From Pannonibacter indicus (GTDB taxonomy: Bacteria; Pseudomonadota; Alphaproteobacteria; Rhizobiales; Stappiaceae): a stretch of 64,000 bases of DNA. The translations under genes and the position numbers were made by a program. The stretch lies in contig NZ_LIPT01000005.1 of the NCBI RefSeq assembly GCF_001418225.1, positions 152,091 through 216,090 on the forward strand. The letters run 5' to 3'. Position 1 is the stretch's first letter. Each line of letters starts with the position of its first letter. Below the pieces are notes generated by a model, which did not search any database, was not told the origin of the DNA, and worked only from the letters and a program-made list of their open reading frames with translations. Shown here piece after piece: positions 46,930 through 55,576 of this stretch.

Positions 46930-47655
46930 TCACGCTGCAGGCACTCCCGCGATCAGGCACTGCACGGCCACGCGGACGGCACCGCCGGTGAAGTTCCCGC
47001 CATTGGCCGACAGGCGCACGCTGGTGGGCGCATAGAAGGCGGTAGGGCCAATCACCCCCGCATTCTGCGCTCCGGCGCTGATGCCCAGAGCTCCGCCAAA
47101 CTTCGATCTTTCGGAAGAAAGTCCGCAGTCGTAGGACGCTGCACCTGTGACTGTTGTGAGTGTCCGGCAGGAGACGGCAAAGACCACCGCCCGGTCCGGG
47201 ATCAGGTCCGGCGCCTCCACATGAGCGCCGCTCATCCCTGAGAGCGTCGCCTCCAGCACGGAGAGACCCGCCGTCGCTCCGCCGCCGCTGCGTGCCAGCA
47301 CCATCTGCGGGCCGAGCAGTGCGGCATAGTCCCGCCAGCCCCCGCCGGAAAAAACCAGCAGCCTGCCCTCGGACGCAAGAAACGCCCGCAGCCCCTCAAA
47401 GCCCGGATAAAACACCCACGCACCGCCACTGTAATGCGCCGCCTTGCCCTCGTGTCCGGTGAAATCCCCCCAGGCACCCGAGGCGACCAGAAAGGTATCG
47501 CCCTCTCCGGCAGAGGCAGGCGGCGCCTGCCGCTCCTCGATCAGCCGCAGATGCGCCAGCGCATCCAGCCGCGCCAGCGCCTCGTTGTGGGTTACGTGTT
47601 TCTGCGCCTGCGCTGCCGCAATCAGCGGCAGGCCCAGCCTTGCTGTCTCAGACAT
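46930..47655 (-). CDS. DUF2793 domain protein, GTA-associated
   Basis: 241 residues. The N-terminal region (SETARLGLPLIAAAQAQKHVTHNEALARLDAL) is the DUF2793 hallmark, a family often found with GTAs and phage tails in alphaproteobacteria; the C-terminal part (PTAFYAPTSVRLSANGGNFTGGAVRVAVQCL) looks like a beta-rich spike or fibre segment. Probable cell-binding accessory of the particle. Its ATG overlaps the last eight bases of gp15, so it is co-translated with the tail genes. Confidence 0.8.
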   Translation of the reverse strand: MSETARLGLPLIAAAQAQKHVTHNEALARLDALAHLRLIEERQAPPASAGEGDTFLVASGAWGDFTGHEGKAAHYSGGAWVFYPGFEGLRAFLASEGRLLVFSGGGWRDYAALLGPQMVLARSGGGATAGLSVLEATLSGMSGAHVEAPDLIPDRAVVFAVSCRTLTTVTGAASYDCGLSSERSKFGGALGISAGAQNAGVIGPTAFYAPTSVRLSANGGNFTGGAVRVAVQCLIAGVPAA

Positions 47656-50600
47656 TCAACACCTCTTTCAGGAATGCGCCCGGCCCTGCTTCGGGCGAAA
47701 TCTGGCAGACCCGCACCGCAAGGCTCGCCACCGGCCCGCCGAAATCGGCAACTTCATCCGCTGCTGGATAAACCAGACTGGTGGCCGTGCTGGTCAGCGA
47801 CCGCAGAACGCTTCCGCCCGGGGCGGACAGAATGTCCACACGGTAGACTTCCGCCGTCTCGCCCAGCGGCACCTCGGCAAGGTCCCAGCTGTCGCCGCCC
47901 TTTCGGGTCCGCCGGATCCACGACAGGCGGATGCCTCCGCTCTCCCGTGATGCCCTCAGATGCACCGGCGCCAGCGGCAAGGCCGCCCGGCCGCTCGCCG
48001 CAAAGTCCACATCCCTCCGGGCTGCCGTGTCCAAAGCCGCACCGGCGGGCAGGATTCGATAGGTCAGCGAACGCCCCAGCAGATCCGCCTCCAGCGGCAG
48101 CACCCCTTGGGTGCCATCCAGCAGAACGATGACCGCACCGGCTTCAGCTCCAGCCGCCGCCTCTGCCTCGCTGCCCTTCTGCCCGCGCAGCAGCCCGGTC
48201 AGGCGGTACCGCCGCGTACCCATCAGCTGCGCATTGCGGAATTGCAGCAGCTCATATCCACCCGTCCGGCTCAGAACAGCCAGCGCATTGGCACCGGAAA
48301 GCACAGCTTCCGCACTGCGGCTCTGCATCAACCCGCCATGGATCTCCACCTCGCAGACGGAGGCCTCATCCCACCGCCACACCGGCCCCGGCGGCAGATC
48401 CGCCCTCAGCGTGCCCGTCGTGGCCGGCCGCTCCAGCCGCGCCACTTCCTCGAAACTGTCGCCCGTCCGGCTGCGCAGCACCGCCAGTTCCCCCGGCCAG
48501 GGCCGCGCAAAAGCCGCAACCACGGGAGAGAAGGCACCATCCGCGTCCTGCAGCAGCGGCAGGTCCATCATCACCACATGCGGCGGCCCCGCTTCCGTAT
48601 CCTGCCAGACAGCCGCCCGGCTCTGCGGCGTGCGGGACACCGCCAGAACCGGCGCGCTGCGCACCGCCTCGATCTTCCGCGTCTGCGCAGTCTCGATCCG
48701 CTCGATCCGCAGACGCAGCGCAGGCGAGAACACCTGATCCGGCGTTTCCGCAATCTCCACCAGATCGCCCACCTGAAATCTGGCCTCTGTGGGCGGCAGG
48801 GAAAACTCCACCCGTTCGCGCTCCGCCCAGACCCGCTGCAAGCGCGCATCCGCCGCCTGCATCAGCACCACCGGATTGGCGGTCACGGCCAGATCCTGCG
48901 AACTCACCGTCCGGCTTCCTCCTTCCAGGCGGCGGCTGGCCACCACCTGCCGGCGGAAATCCTGCTGCGGGTCCTCGCCTGAAAGCCGGATCTCGCTCGC
49001 CAGCTCGGCATTCTGCGCCCGCACCCGGCTCAGCAGCGGCTGGTCTTCCGCCTCTTCTGCCAGCAGGTGCCCATCCAGTGCATGCACCCTGCCCGTCCCG
49101 GCAATGGCAAAGCGCAGCCGGTCCCCCAGATCCAGCGCCTGCCCGCCAAAGGCCTCCAGCAGCGGTTCGATGGCATCTCGCAAGGAAACCGGCCCCGCCA
49201 GCGTCATCCCCTCGATAACCGCCGCAGGCCCCAGCACGTCGCAAGCCTGACCATCGATGCCGAAATCCTCCAGCATCTGCCGTATCAATCCGGCAATACT
49301 CACCGAGCCAAGCCGCCCGTTAAGCCAGTGCCCGACCTCCCAGTTGCCCCCGTCCGACCAGACGTCGCCATAGACCGGAAAGGCCGGAAAGGGCCGCGCA
49401 TCATAGGTCCAAAGATGCAGATTGGCCTCATCCACCATCCGCCCGCCATAGACGGGTGAGACTGGATTGTCCCCGCGCGCCAGCTCCGGATGACTGCCGC
49501 CCCAGTAGCTCAGCACCGCCTCCAGCCCCATCCGCTGCATGGCGTCGTCACGCGTTCCACTGGAAAAATGCGGCGGGGTGGATTCCGACGATTTCGGATC
49601 GACGAACACATTCGGCTGGTTCGCCCCCCGGTCAATCGCCGGAATGCCCAACTCGGTGAACCAGATGGGCTTGGACATGGGCACCCAGGCCGTCACCGCA
49701 CCAAGCTCCACCCCGCCCACCCGCTCCACATGCGGGTTTTCCCACCAGCCCCGGATATCCTTGGCCCGGTAGACGAACGGCTTGCCATAGGCCCCATCGG
49801 TGATCGGCGTGCGCTGTCCGGCCCGCCGCTCCGCAGCCGAGCGGTAATACCAGTCGAAATACTCCCCGCCCGCCACTCCGGCCCGCAAGGCTTCAAGATC
49901 GTAGGGTGCCTCATCGTCTGCACCCTTCAGGTCCGTCAGCGGCAGGTAATTGTCGATGCCGACGAAATCCACCGCAGGGTCAGCCCACAGCGAATCCAGC
50001 GGAAACCGGACTTCGCCCTCATGTGGCTGATGCGCGCCATATTCGGACCAGTCCGCCGCATAGGAAATCTTCGTCCCGGCCCTCAGCACGCCGCGCACCT
50101 CTGCGGTCAGCGCTCTCAGTGCCGTCACGAAGGGATAGATGCCGCCGCCAGCGCTTGCCCTGGTCAGCCCGCGCATTTCCGAGCCGGTCAGAAAGGCATC
50201 AACACCGCCCGCCGCTTCCGCCAGATGCGCCAGATGCAGGATGAAACGCCGGTAGCCCCAGTCCTCCGCATTGCCGCTGAACCCGATCGCCTCGCCGCTC
50301 ACACTGAAATGGGCGGGCATCGCGCTTCCCATGAAGGCCGCAACATCTGCCGCAACACTCCCCGAGGGCACGATCCGTCCGCGCCAGGGATAGACCGGCT
50401 GCGACGCGCCGCCCTCAGGCGCAGGCAGGCTGTTGCCAGCCGGGATATCCATGAGGATGAAGGGATAGAGCACCACCCTCAGCCCCCGGGCCTTCAGATC
50501 GCGGATGGCTGCAATCACGCTGGCATCACAAGGCGTTCCGCCAAAGGCTGGCCGCCCGTCAATCTGCGAAACAAGCTGCGCACCCGCTCGTGTCACCGGG

Positions 50601-51514
50601 CCCACCTGCCAGGTCATACCGGAGGTGTTGCGGCTCGCTGTCTCCACCTTCGGCCGGATGGAGCACTGTCCGGCTCTAAGGTCATCGCCGAACCAGGCCA
50701 CCACGAGTGCCACGCTCTCCAGCGCCGGACACAGGACCTGCAACTCATCCAGTGCCGCGTGCCAGTCGCTGGCGGCGATGGATGTATGCCGGTTAACCAC
50801 CACCGTCGTGCCGGTGGAGGGCTCGTCCGTGACCTTGGTGGGAGCATAGACAAACTCGCCCGCACCGGGGATCAGCGTCACAGCCTTCACCATCGGCTCC
50901 AGCCGCTCCACCACCCGCACCACCTCGAAGGAAAGCTGCGGCAGACGGTTGCCGAAGCTCTCCAGCGGCAGCCGCTCGAACACCACATAGGCCGTTCCGC
51001 GATAGGCCGGGGCCACACCCTGCACGGCTGTGATCAAGGGATCCGGCCCTTGCGTCCGCGTGCCCGTATAGATGCGGTGATTGATGCCGGTGAGATCCAG
51101 CAGCTTGCCATCGGCCCACACGCGCCCGATCCGCGCCACCGGCCCTTCGCACAGGGCCACGGCCAAATTGCCGTAATAGCTGTAGCTGCGGACCGTCGTG
51201 CGTGATCCGCCGCCCGCCTTTCCGCCGGAGGTCTCCTCGCTAACTTCCTCCTCGAAACGTGTCGCCCAGATCACCTGCCCCGCCAGCCGCACCCGGCCAT
51301 AGATCAATGGCAGGGAGGCCCCCTCAACAGAGGACTGGACTGAAAGGTCGGCCAGCCGGCCGGACTCCACCGTCCGGCTGCTGCCGAACAGGGAATTGTC
51401 GATCAGACTCCCGGCCACAGCGCCCGCCGCGCGCCCCAGAATGCCACCGATGGCTCCAATTCCAGCCATGTTGCCAAGGGCCTGACCGGCCGCTGCAAGG
51501 ATCAGGGTTGCCAT
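47648..51514 (-). CDS. GTA gp15, host-specificity/tail tip 'megatron' protein
   Basis: 1288 residues, about the size of the Rhodobacter capsulatus GTA gp15. Begins with an alanine/glycine-rich hydrophobic segment (ATLILAAAGQALGNMAGIGAIGGILGRAAGAVAG), then a TIM-barrel-like (GTA_TIM) glycosidase-like domain around residues 440-740 (YAADWSEYGAH, WFTELGIPAIDRGAN, SYWGG) and a phage tail protein domain. It forms the tip that contacts and may penetrate the recipient envelope. Start ATG 51514 after a purine-rich site (AGTTCTGCC, modest), overlapping gp14 by 13 bases. Confidence 0.93.
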   Translation of the reverse strand: MATLILAAAGQALGNMAGIGAIGGILGRAAGAVAGSLIDNSLFGSSRTVESGRLADLSVQSSVEGASLPLIYGRVRLAGQVIWATRFEEEVSEETSGGKAGGGSRTTVRSYSYYGNLAVALCEGPVARIGRVWADGKLLDLTGINHRIYTGTRTQGPDPLITAVQGVAPAYRGTAYVVFERLPLESFGNRLPQLSFEVVRVVERLEPMVKAVTLIPGAGEFVYAPTKVTDEPSTGTTVVVNRHTSIAASDWHAALDELQVLCPALESVALVVAWFGDDLRAGQCSIRPKVETASRNTSGMTWQVGPVTRAGAQLVSQIDGRPAFGGTPCDASVIAAIRDLKARGLRVVLYPFILMDIPAGNSLPAPEGGASQPVYPWRGRIVPSGSVAADVAAFMGSAMPAHFSVSGEAIGFSGNAEDWGYRRFILHLAHLAEAAGGVDAFLTGSEMRGLTRASAGGGIYPFVTALRALTAEVRGVLRAGTKISYAADWSEYGAHQPHEGEVRFPLDSLWADPAVDFVGIDNYLPLTDLKGADDEAPYDLEALRAGVAGGEYFDWYYRSAAERRAGQRTPITDGAYGKPFVYRAKDIRGWWENPHVERVGGVELGAVTAWVPMSKPIWFTELGIPAIDRGANQPNVFVDPKSSESTPPHFSSGTRDDAMQRMGLEAVLSYWGGSHPELARGDNPVSPVYGGRMVDEANLHLWTYDARPFPAFPVYGDVWSDGGNWEVGHWLNGRLGSVSIAGLIRQMLEDFGIDGQACDVLGPAAVIEGMTLAGPVSLRDAIEPLLEAFGGQALDLGDRLRFAIAGTGRVHALDGHLLAEEAEDQPLLSRVRAQNAELASEIRLSGEDPQQDFRRQVVASRRLEGGSRTVSSQDLAVTANPVVLMQAADARLQRVWAERERVEFSLPPTEARFQVGDLVEIAETPDQVFSPALRLRIERIETAQTRKIEAVRSAPVLAVSRTPQSRAAVWQDTEAGPPHVVMMDLPLLQDADGAFSPVVAAFARPWPGELAVLRSRTGDSFEEVARLERPATTGTLRADLPPGPVWRWDEASVCEVEIHGGLMQSRSAEAVLSGANALAVLSRTGGYELLQFRNAQLMGTRRYRLTGLLRGQKGSEAEAAAGAEAGAVIVLLDGTQGVLPLEADLLGRSLTYRILPAGAALDTAARRDVDFAASGRAALPLAPVHLRASRESGGIRLSWIRRTRKGGDSWDLAEVPLGETAEVYRVDILSAPGGSVLRSLTSTATSLVYPAADEVADFGGPVASLAVRVCQISPEAGPGAFLKEVLNV

Positions 51515-51969
51515 GGCAGAACTCCGGGAAAGGAAAACACATGCGAAATGCGCCGCGACCACGCAGGCACCAGCGGGCTTTCGATCACGCCTGCCCGCTC
51601 ATAGGCGTGGATCAGGCCGCCCGTTTCACTCAGGAGACCCGCGTGTTTCACTGGCGCTCCGTTGCGCCAGCGGAACAGCACCACATCGCCCGGCGCGCCA
51701 GTCCCTGACGCCGGCACAAGCCAGGTCCCGGCCGCCTTCAGCAAGCTCTCGCCCGCACTGCCCGCTTCCGCCCACTGCGGCGAATAGGCCGGCACAGGCA
51801 CAGGCTCCGGCCCCACAAACTGGCGCCACAGCCCCCGGACAAGTCCAAGACAGTCGCACCCCACGCCCTTCAGCGAGGCCTGATGCCGGTAGGGTGTGCC
51901 GATCCAACTGCGCGCTTCGGCCAGCAACACCGCCCGTGAAATCCCGTCAGGAGACAATCGCCCCTCCAT
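51502..51969 (-). CDS. GTA gp14, NlpC/P60 family tail peptidase
   Basis: 155 residues. NlpC/P60 cysteine peptidase with catalytic C40 in GCDCLGLVRG, H109 in VKHAGLL and H121. In the R. capsulatus GTA the matching protein is a tail-tip peptidoglycan peptidase thought to help DNA cross the recipient wall. Overlaps gp13 and gp15 at its ends. Cysteine-rich start of the active site (C38 and C40) is normal for the family. Confidence 0.93.
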   Translation of the reverse strand: MEGRLSPDGISRAVLLAEARSWIGTPYRHQASLKGVGCDCLGLVRGLWRQFVGPEPVPVPAYSPQWAEAGSAGESLLKAAGTWLVPASGTGAPGDVVLFRWRNGAPVKHAGLLSETGGLIHAYERAGVIESPLVPAWSRRISHVFSFPGVLPWQP

Positions 51970-52840
51970 TGTTCTGGCCTGAATTGCGGTTCGGGTAGGA
52001 CAGGACGAAATCCGTCCCCGGCATATGCGGAAAGCCCTGAAAGTTCAGCGCATTGGCGAATTTCGCCTGACAGGTGGCAAAACGCTTGTCACAGCCCGCC
52101 GTCACCGTGATGCCGGTCCCCGGCGCCAGCACCTGCGGCGCCGCCAGCCACAGCACCAGCTCCGCGCCCTCATCCGTCCGGCCGTGCCGGGCCACCTCGC
52201 AGGCAAAGCCCGCCAGCGCACCATTCGTCACCACCAGCCGCCCGCCGTCGAACCAGCCGACGGCGTAGGAATGAAGTCCTGACACCCGCAGCCGCCGTGC
52301 GTCATGCGAAAGGAGCACCGTTCCTGTTCCCCGAAAGGTGGCCGAGGCCAGATCCACGCCGCAGCGCGTATCCCCCAGATCCGCGTCACACTGGCCGGAG
52401 AACACCCGCCCCCGCCGCGCCTCCAGCGCCTGCGAAAGGCCGCGCAGTTCGGCCCGGAACACAAGCCCCGCCCGTGTCACCTCGCCGATCGTCGCCCGCC
52501 GCTCCAGGAGCACCTGCGAGGGATCAGCCCAGTTGACGAGATAGGCCCGCACCTCGGCCCCATCCCACAGCCCCGCCTCCAGTTCGGCGTCGCTCAGGCC
52601 CTCGCTCGTCAGGCTGCCGCTCACCTCGCCGCCACCAACGGCCAATCCCGGCCCTTCCGTCACCGCGCTGCGCTCCAGCCCGTTGGCCGGGTGGCACATC
52701 ACGCCCTGCACGGTCAGCGCCCGGTCGTGGTCGGTGAAGCCAAGCGTCACCCCATCACTGCGCGTCACCAGCCAGCAGGCGCAAAGCGTCGTGATCCGGC
52801 CCGCCAGATGGGCGGCCAGTGCCTCGTCGATTGTTTTCAT
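51947..52840 (-). CDS. GTA gp13, tail hub protein (DUF2163/BR0599 family)
   Basis: 297 residues. DUF2163 N-terminal and phage_BR0599 C-terminal domains. Four conserved cysteines occur as CDADLGDTRC (CX8C) and CDKRFATC (CX6C), followed by KFANALNFQGFPHMPG, the family signature; this cysteine set is the expected metal or iron-sulphur site of the hub. The ATG at 52840 (MKTIDEALAAHLAGR) is the usual start; a frame to 52945 overlaps gp12 and is not used. It joins tail tube, distal protein and gp15. Confidence 0.92.
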   Translation of the reverse strand: MKTIDEALAAHLAGRITTLCACWLVTRSDGVTLGFTDHDRALTVQGVMCHPANGLERSAVTEGPGLAVGGGEVSGSLTSEGLSDAELEAGLWDGAEVRAYLVNWADPSQVLLERRATIGEVTRAGLVFRAELRGLSQALEARRGRVFSGQCDADLGDTRCGVDLASATFRGTGTVLLSHDARRLRVSGLHSYAVGWFDGGRLVVTNGALAGFACEVARHGRTDEGAELVLWLAAPQVLAPGTGITVTAGCDKRFATCQAKFANALNFQGFPHMPGTDFVLSYPNRNSGQNNGGAIVS

Positions 52841-52895
52841 GGATGATTTTCCTGCTTCGCAGTACCGGCGCTTTCCGCAGCTCGCGGCAAAATTC

Positions 52896-53528
52896 CTAGA
52901 GCCGGATTTCCACCAGCGGAATGGCCGGCGCCTCGCCTGCCTCAAAGTGGGTCAGGCTGAAATCCAGCGTATCGGTGTCAAACCGCACCGGCACATCGAA
53001 CAGGAACCCCGCCCGCACCCTCGCCCCGTTTGCAGGCGCGGCGGTCAGCACCACCTCGCCCGTCCCGGCATCAAAACTGAACGCCGCCGGAGCCAGCGCC
53101 ACACCTTCCACGCTGACCTGCAGGCTTCCGGCAACCGGCAGCGTGATACTGCGCGTATAGGAAAGATTGCCTGTCCCGTAGGTCTTCACCAGCGCAAACC
53201 GGGTCCGCGATCCATCCCCCTGTCCCAGCAGACAATCTCCTGCCCCGGGCGCCCCCCCGGCCAAGGCAGAACTGTTGTCAAAGGGATCTCGGAACCGGAA
53301 CCCGTAGAGCCGCCCCCTTGCCCGCTCGAAAAGCCCGGCGACCGCCCGCAGGTCCATCAAAGACCGCACGCCGGAGCCCGCATCATAGCGCCTGCGGCTG
53401 TCCGCCCATCTGGCGTTTCGCGCTTCCTGACCGCTCGCCAGCTGTACCACCTCGGTCCGGCGTTCCGGCCCGCCTCTGGCACCAAAGGTCACCGGCAATG
53501 GAAAACTCTCATCCAGAAATCCAGCCAC
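52896..53528 (-). CDS. GTA gp12, distal tail protein (DUF2460)
   Basis: 210 residues, the family length. DUF2460 pattern FPLPVTFGARGGPERRTEVVQLASGQEARNARW near the N-terminus. Start is GTG at 53528 with GGGGGAG six bases upstream. First gene after the DUF465 interruption, so it needs read-through from gp11 across 430 bases or a promoter of its own; none is obvious in that gap. Confidence 0.92.
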   Translation of the reverse strand: MAGFLDESFPLPVTFGARGGPERRTEVVQLASGQEARNARWADSRRRYDAGSGVRSLMDLRAVAGLFERARGRLYGFRFRDPFDNSSALAGGAPGAGDCLLGQGDGSRTRFALVKTYGTGNLSYTRSITLPVAGSLQVSVEGVALAPAAFSFDAGTGEVVLTAAPANGARVRAGFLFDVPVRFDTDTLDFSLTHFEAGEAPAIPLVEIRL

Positions 53529-53622
53529 GGCATGCTCCCCCGTGTTCTTGCGGTTTTTTGATCTTGCTCAAAGACGGTTCCGGGTCGCCCGGCCATGGTC
53601 AGCACACATAAGGAGGACCTGA

Positions 53623-53859
53623 ATGAGCCACGTTGCCCACGAACTTCATGAGGAATTTCCGGAGGCGGCCGGGGCGCTTCACGCGTTGAAGCTGTCCAAC
53701 GCCCACTTTGCGAAACTGGCCGACGATTATCATGAAGTGAACAGGGAGCTTCACAGGATCGAGAGCGGCATTGCTCCTGCCTCTGATGAAGCTACGGAAG
53801 ACCTCAAGAAGAAACGCCTTCACCTGAAGGACCAGATTGCAGCCATGCTGGCTGCCTGA
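53623..53859 (+). CDS. DUF465 (YdcH family) small protein, opposite strand inside the GTA cluster
   Basis: 78 residues, highly charged, helical, with the DUF465 pattern (FPEAAGALHALKLSNAHFAKLADDYHEVNRELHRIESG ... LKKKRLHLKDQIAAMLA), forming a likely helical hairpin or coiled coil. Function unknown. It has an unusually strong ribosome-binding site, AAGGAGG seven bases before ATG. It is transcribed against the GTA genes and lies between gp11 and gp12, which are adjacent in the R. capsulatus cluster, so it appears inserted. Confidence 0.85.
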   Translation: MSHVAHELHEEFPEAAGALHALKLSNAHFAKLADDYHEVNRELHRIESGIAPASDEATEDLKKKRLHLKDQIAAMLAA

Positions 53860-53879
53860 AGTTTACAGATGCAAGCATC

Positions 53880-53908
53880 GGCCGGTCCGGTATCTCACCT
53901 GACCGGCC
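53880..53908 (+). terminator. Hairpin after the DUF465 gene
   Basis: GGCCGGTC-c-GGT atctc ACC-t-GACCGGCC (53880-53887 with 53901-53908), with an inner three-pair helix. The downstream AATGTTT is only weakly T-rich. On the GTA strand the same structure would lie just past gp11. Confidence 0.5.
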
Positions 53909-53958
53909 AATGTTTCCCGGGAACACCGGCCATTGAGCCCCTCCTCTTCAAGCCGGTG

Positions 53959-54480
53959 TTAGAGCCCGCGCCGTCCCCGTCCGACGGCGCGGGCCACCAT
54001 TGCCGACACTTGCGCTTCCGACCTGCGGAAACTGGGCGCATCCGGCGTGGTCACGTTGACGACCACCGTTCCCCCGCCATTGCCGCCAGGTCCAGCCACC
54101 CCCAGCCGCCCGTCCACGCCGCGCTGCAAGGGCAAAATGGCCTCTGCCCCTGCCTCTCCCATCAGGCCAAGCCCGCTGCCATGACCGAAAAAGGTCGGTG
54201 AGGACACCACGCCCCCATCTGCGAACAACGATACACCGGAGCTGAACAGCCCGGACACACCACTTGCAACGCTTGAGGCTGCCGAACCCAGCAGGCTGCT
54301 CACTGCACTTCCCGCCAGGTTTGTCAGCGGTGCCAGCGCGCTGGAAAGCGTCCGCGACGACAGGCTCAGAACCATCGACTTCATCACGCTGTCGAGTGAC
54401 TTTCCGCTAACCACCGCCGTTCGAAGTCCGGCATTCAGCACGCGGGAGAAGTCGCCCGCTGTCCTCTGCATGTCCTGCAT
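53959..54480 (-). CDS. GTA gp11, tail tape measure protein (main part after an in-frame stop)
   Basis: 173 codons from ATG 54480. Contains the short GTA tape-measure pattern RVLNAGLRTAVVSGKSLDSVMKSMVLSLSSRTLSSALAPL, then glycine/serine/alanine-rich membrane-like repeats and the conserved end FADGGVVSSPTFFGHGSGLGLMGEAGAEAILPL and FRRSEAQVSAMVARAVGRGRRGL. The natural start is the ATG at 54540 with GGAGG upstream, but a TAG at 54483-54481 interrupts the frame after 19 codons. The next codon is ATG, so TAGATG could allow re-initiation and give an almost complete protein. Otherwise tails would lack their length ruler. Confidence 0.85.
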   Translation of the reverse strand: MQDMQRTAGDFSRVLNAGLRTAVVSGKSLDSVMKSMVLSLSSRTLSSALAPLTNLAGSAVSSLLGSAASSVASGVSGLFSSGVSLFADGGVVSSPTFFGHGSGLGLMGEAGAEAILPLQRGVDGRLGVAGPGGNGGGTVVVNVTTPDAPSFRRSEAQVSAMVARAVGRGRRGL

Positions 54481-54540
54481 CTACTGGGCCATGCGGTCGA
54501 GGTCCGCGCTCCCCGCACCAATCAGGCTGTCGTCTGCCAT
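54481..54540 (-). other. Cut-off 5' end of gp11 (19 codons, then TAG)
   Basis: From ATG 54540, in an overlap with the end of gp10a and with GGAGG seven bases in front, the frame reads MADDSLIGAGSADLDRMAQ and then TAG. The same frame continues as the tape-measure protein. A single change from CAG (Q) or GAG (E) to TAG would explain it; a sequencing error is possible too. Confidence 0.75.
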
Positions 54541-54770
54541 CCAGTTCCTCCTTCATCCGGAAAACGCTGTATCAGCGCCTCCAGCCCACGGCGGTTGAGA
54601 GCGCCCGCTCCCCGCCGGAGGCCCAGCGCGAAGGCCAGTTCACGCGGCGTCGCGGCCCAGGTTCCGGCCGGACTCCAGCCGAGGCGCCCCATGGCGGCAT
54701 GAAGCACCGCCTCCCATGGAAACGCCCCGGCCCCGCCCGCCGCAGCCTTCTGCCCCGCGCCGCCCCTCAA
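54522..54770 (-). CDS. GTA gp10.1, tail assembly chaperone-like protein
   Basis: 82 residues. FPWEAVLHAAMGRLGWSPAGTWAATPRELAFALG matches the small tail-assembly chaperone (TAC_6/DUF2376) that follows gp10 in GTAs. No ATG is available before the conserved region; the start is TTG at 54770, in a TTGA overlap with the gp10 stop, so translation depends on coupling. Its end overlaps the gp11 start and supplies the gp11 ribosome-binding site. Confidence 0.82.
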   Translation of the reverse strand: MRGGAGQKAAAGGAGAFPWEAVLHAAMGRLGWSPAGTWAATPRELAFALGLRRGAGALNRRGLEALIQRFPDEGGTGWQTTA

Positions 54771-55117
54771 GGGTGCGTGGGGGCCCCTGCTGCCTCCGCC
54801 ATCTCATCGTCACTGCCAAAGGTGATCCGCAGCAGATCTGCCGCAATCGCCGCGAAACCGGCAACGCCGCCGGGCGCCCGCATCATCGCCACCTGCTCGT
54901 CGGAAACGCTGTTGCCCGCCCCGCGCAGCCCCGCACCAAGGACGCGGATGATGTCCCGCGCCGCCAGCCGCCCGCTGGCAAAGCGCTCCACCAGCCCCTG
55001 CAGATCCTCGCAGGCAAAGGCCGCCTCCAGTTCCGCCAGCGCGCCCAGCGTCAGCACCAGCGTCCATTCCCGCCCGTCCAGCATGGCGCTGATTTCGCCT
55101 CTCAGCCGGTTCGTCAT
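54767..55117 (-). CDS. GTA gp10, gene transfer agent family tail protein
   Basis: 116 residues. Typical opening NRLRGEISAMLDGREWTLVLTLGALAELEAAF, a TAC_11-type family limited to GTAs and related prophages; likely tail assembly. The ATG at 55117 has GAGGGG about ten bases upstream and is preferred over a TTG that overlaps the gp9 stop. Confidence 0.88.
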   Translation of the reverse strand: MTNRLRGEISAMLDGREWTLVLTLGALAELEAAFACEDLQGLVERFASGRLAARDIIRVLGAGLRGAGNSVSDEQVAMMRAPGGVAGFAAIAADLLRITFGSDDEMAEAAGAPTHP

Positions 55118-55131
55118 CACCGCCGTTCCCC

Positions 55132-55545
55132 TCAAAGGGCCGTAAAGGCCAGTTCGCCCGCCGACTCGAGAGCGATTTCATAGGTCACCTCTCCGTCGTG
55201 CTGTCCGGCATATTCCAGCGCCGAAATCTGGAACGGCCCCTGAAGCGTGCCGAAATCCGGGATCACCACCTGAAAGGCCCGTATCTCGCCACTGAAGAAC
55301 AGCGCCCGCGCCGTCTCGTCCGCACTGGCATCACGGAAAAGGCCAGAGCCCGAGATGCTGGCGCTGCGGGTGCCAGCCCCGGCCAGCAATTCCCGCCAGC
55401 GCCCGGCGCTGTCCGCATTGGTGATGTCCACCGCCGCCGCATTGAGCGCGATCCTGCGGGCCCGAAGCCCCGCCAGTGTCACAAAGGAATTGCCGCTGCC
55501 CGTGCCGAGCTTCAGCAAAAGGTCACGTCCACGCTGCGCCGCCAT
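55132..55545 (-). CDS. GTA gp9, major tail (tube) protein
   Basis: 137 residues, TP901-1-like phage major tail family: MAAQRGRDLLLKLGTGSGNSFVTLAGLRARRIALNAAAVDITNADSAGRWRELL. Forms the stacked rings of the tail tube. Precedes gp10 with a 15-base gap to its chosen start. Length and sequence are normal. Confidence 0.93.
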   Translation of the reverse strand: MAAQRGRDLLLKLGTGSGNSFVTLAGLRARRIALNAAAVDITNADSAGRWRELLAGAGTRSASISGSGLFRDASADETARALFFSGEIRAFQVVIPDFGTLQGPFQISALEYAGQHDGEVTYEIALESAGELAFTAL

Positions 55546-55576
55546 TGCGCGCTCCTTGCCGTTTGATGTGTTGCAG

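Noticed and set aside
53558..53571. TTGATCTTGCTCAA as an FNR-type box upstream of the DUF465 gene
   Set aside because: The second half-site is CTCAA rather than ATCAA or GTCAA, and nothing else points to anaerobic control.
54481..54483. The gp11 TAG read as pyrrolysine or by programmed read-through
   Set aside because: No pyrrolysine genes or read-through context are seen; mutation, error or re-initiation at the adjacent ATG is simpler.
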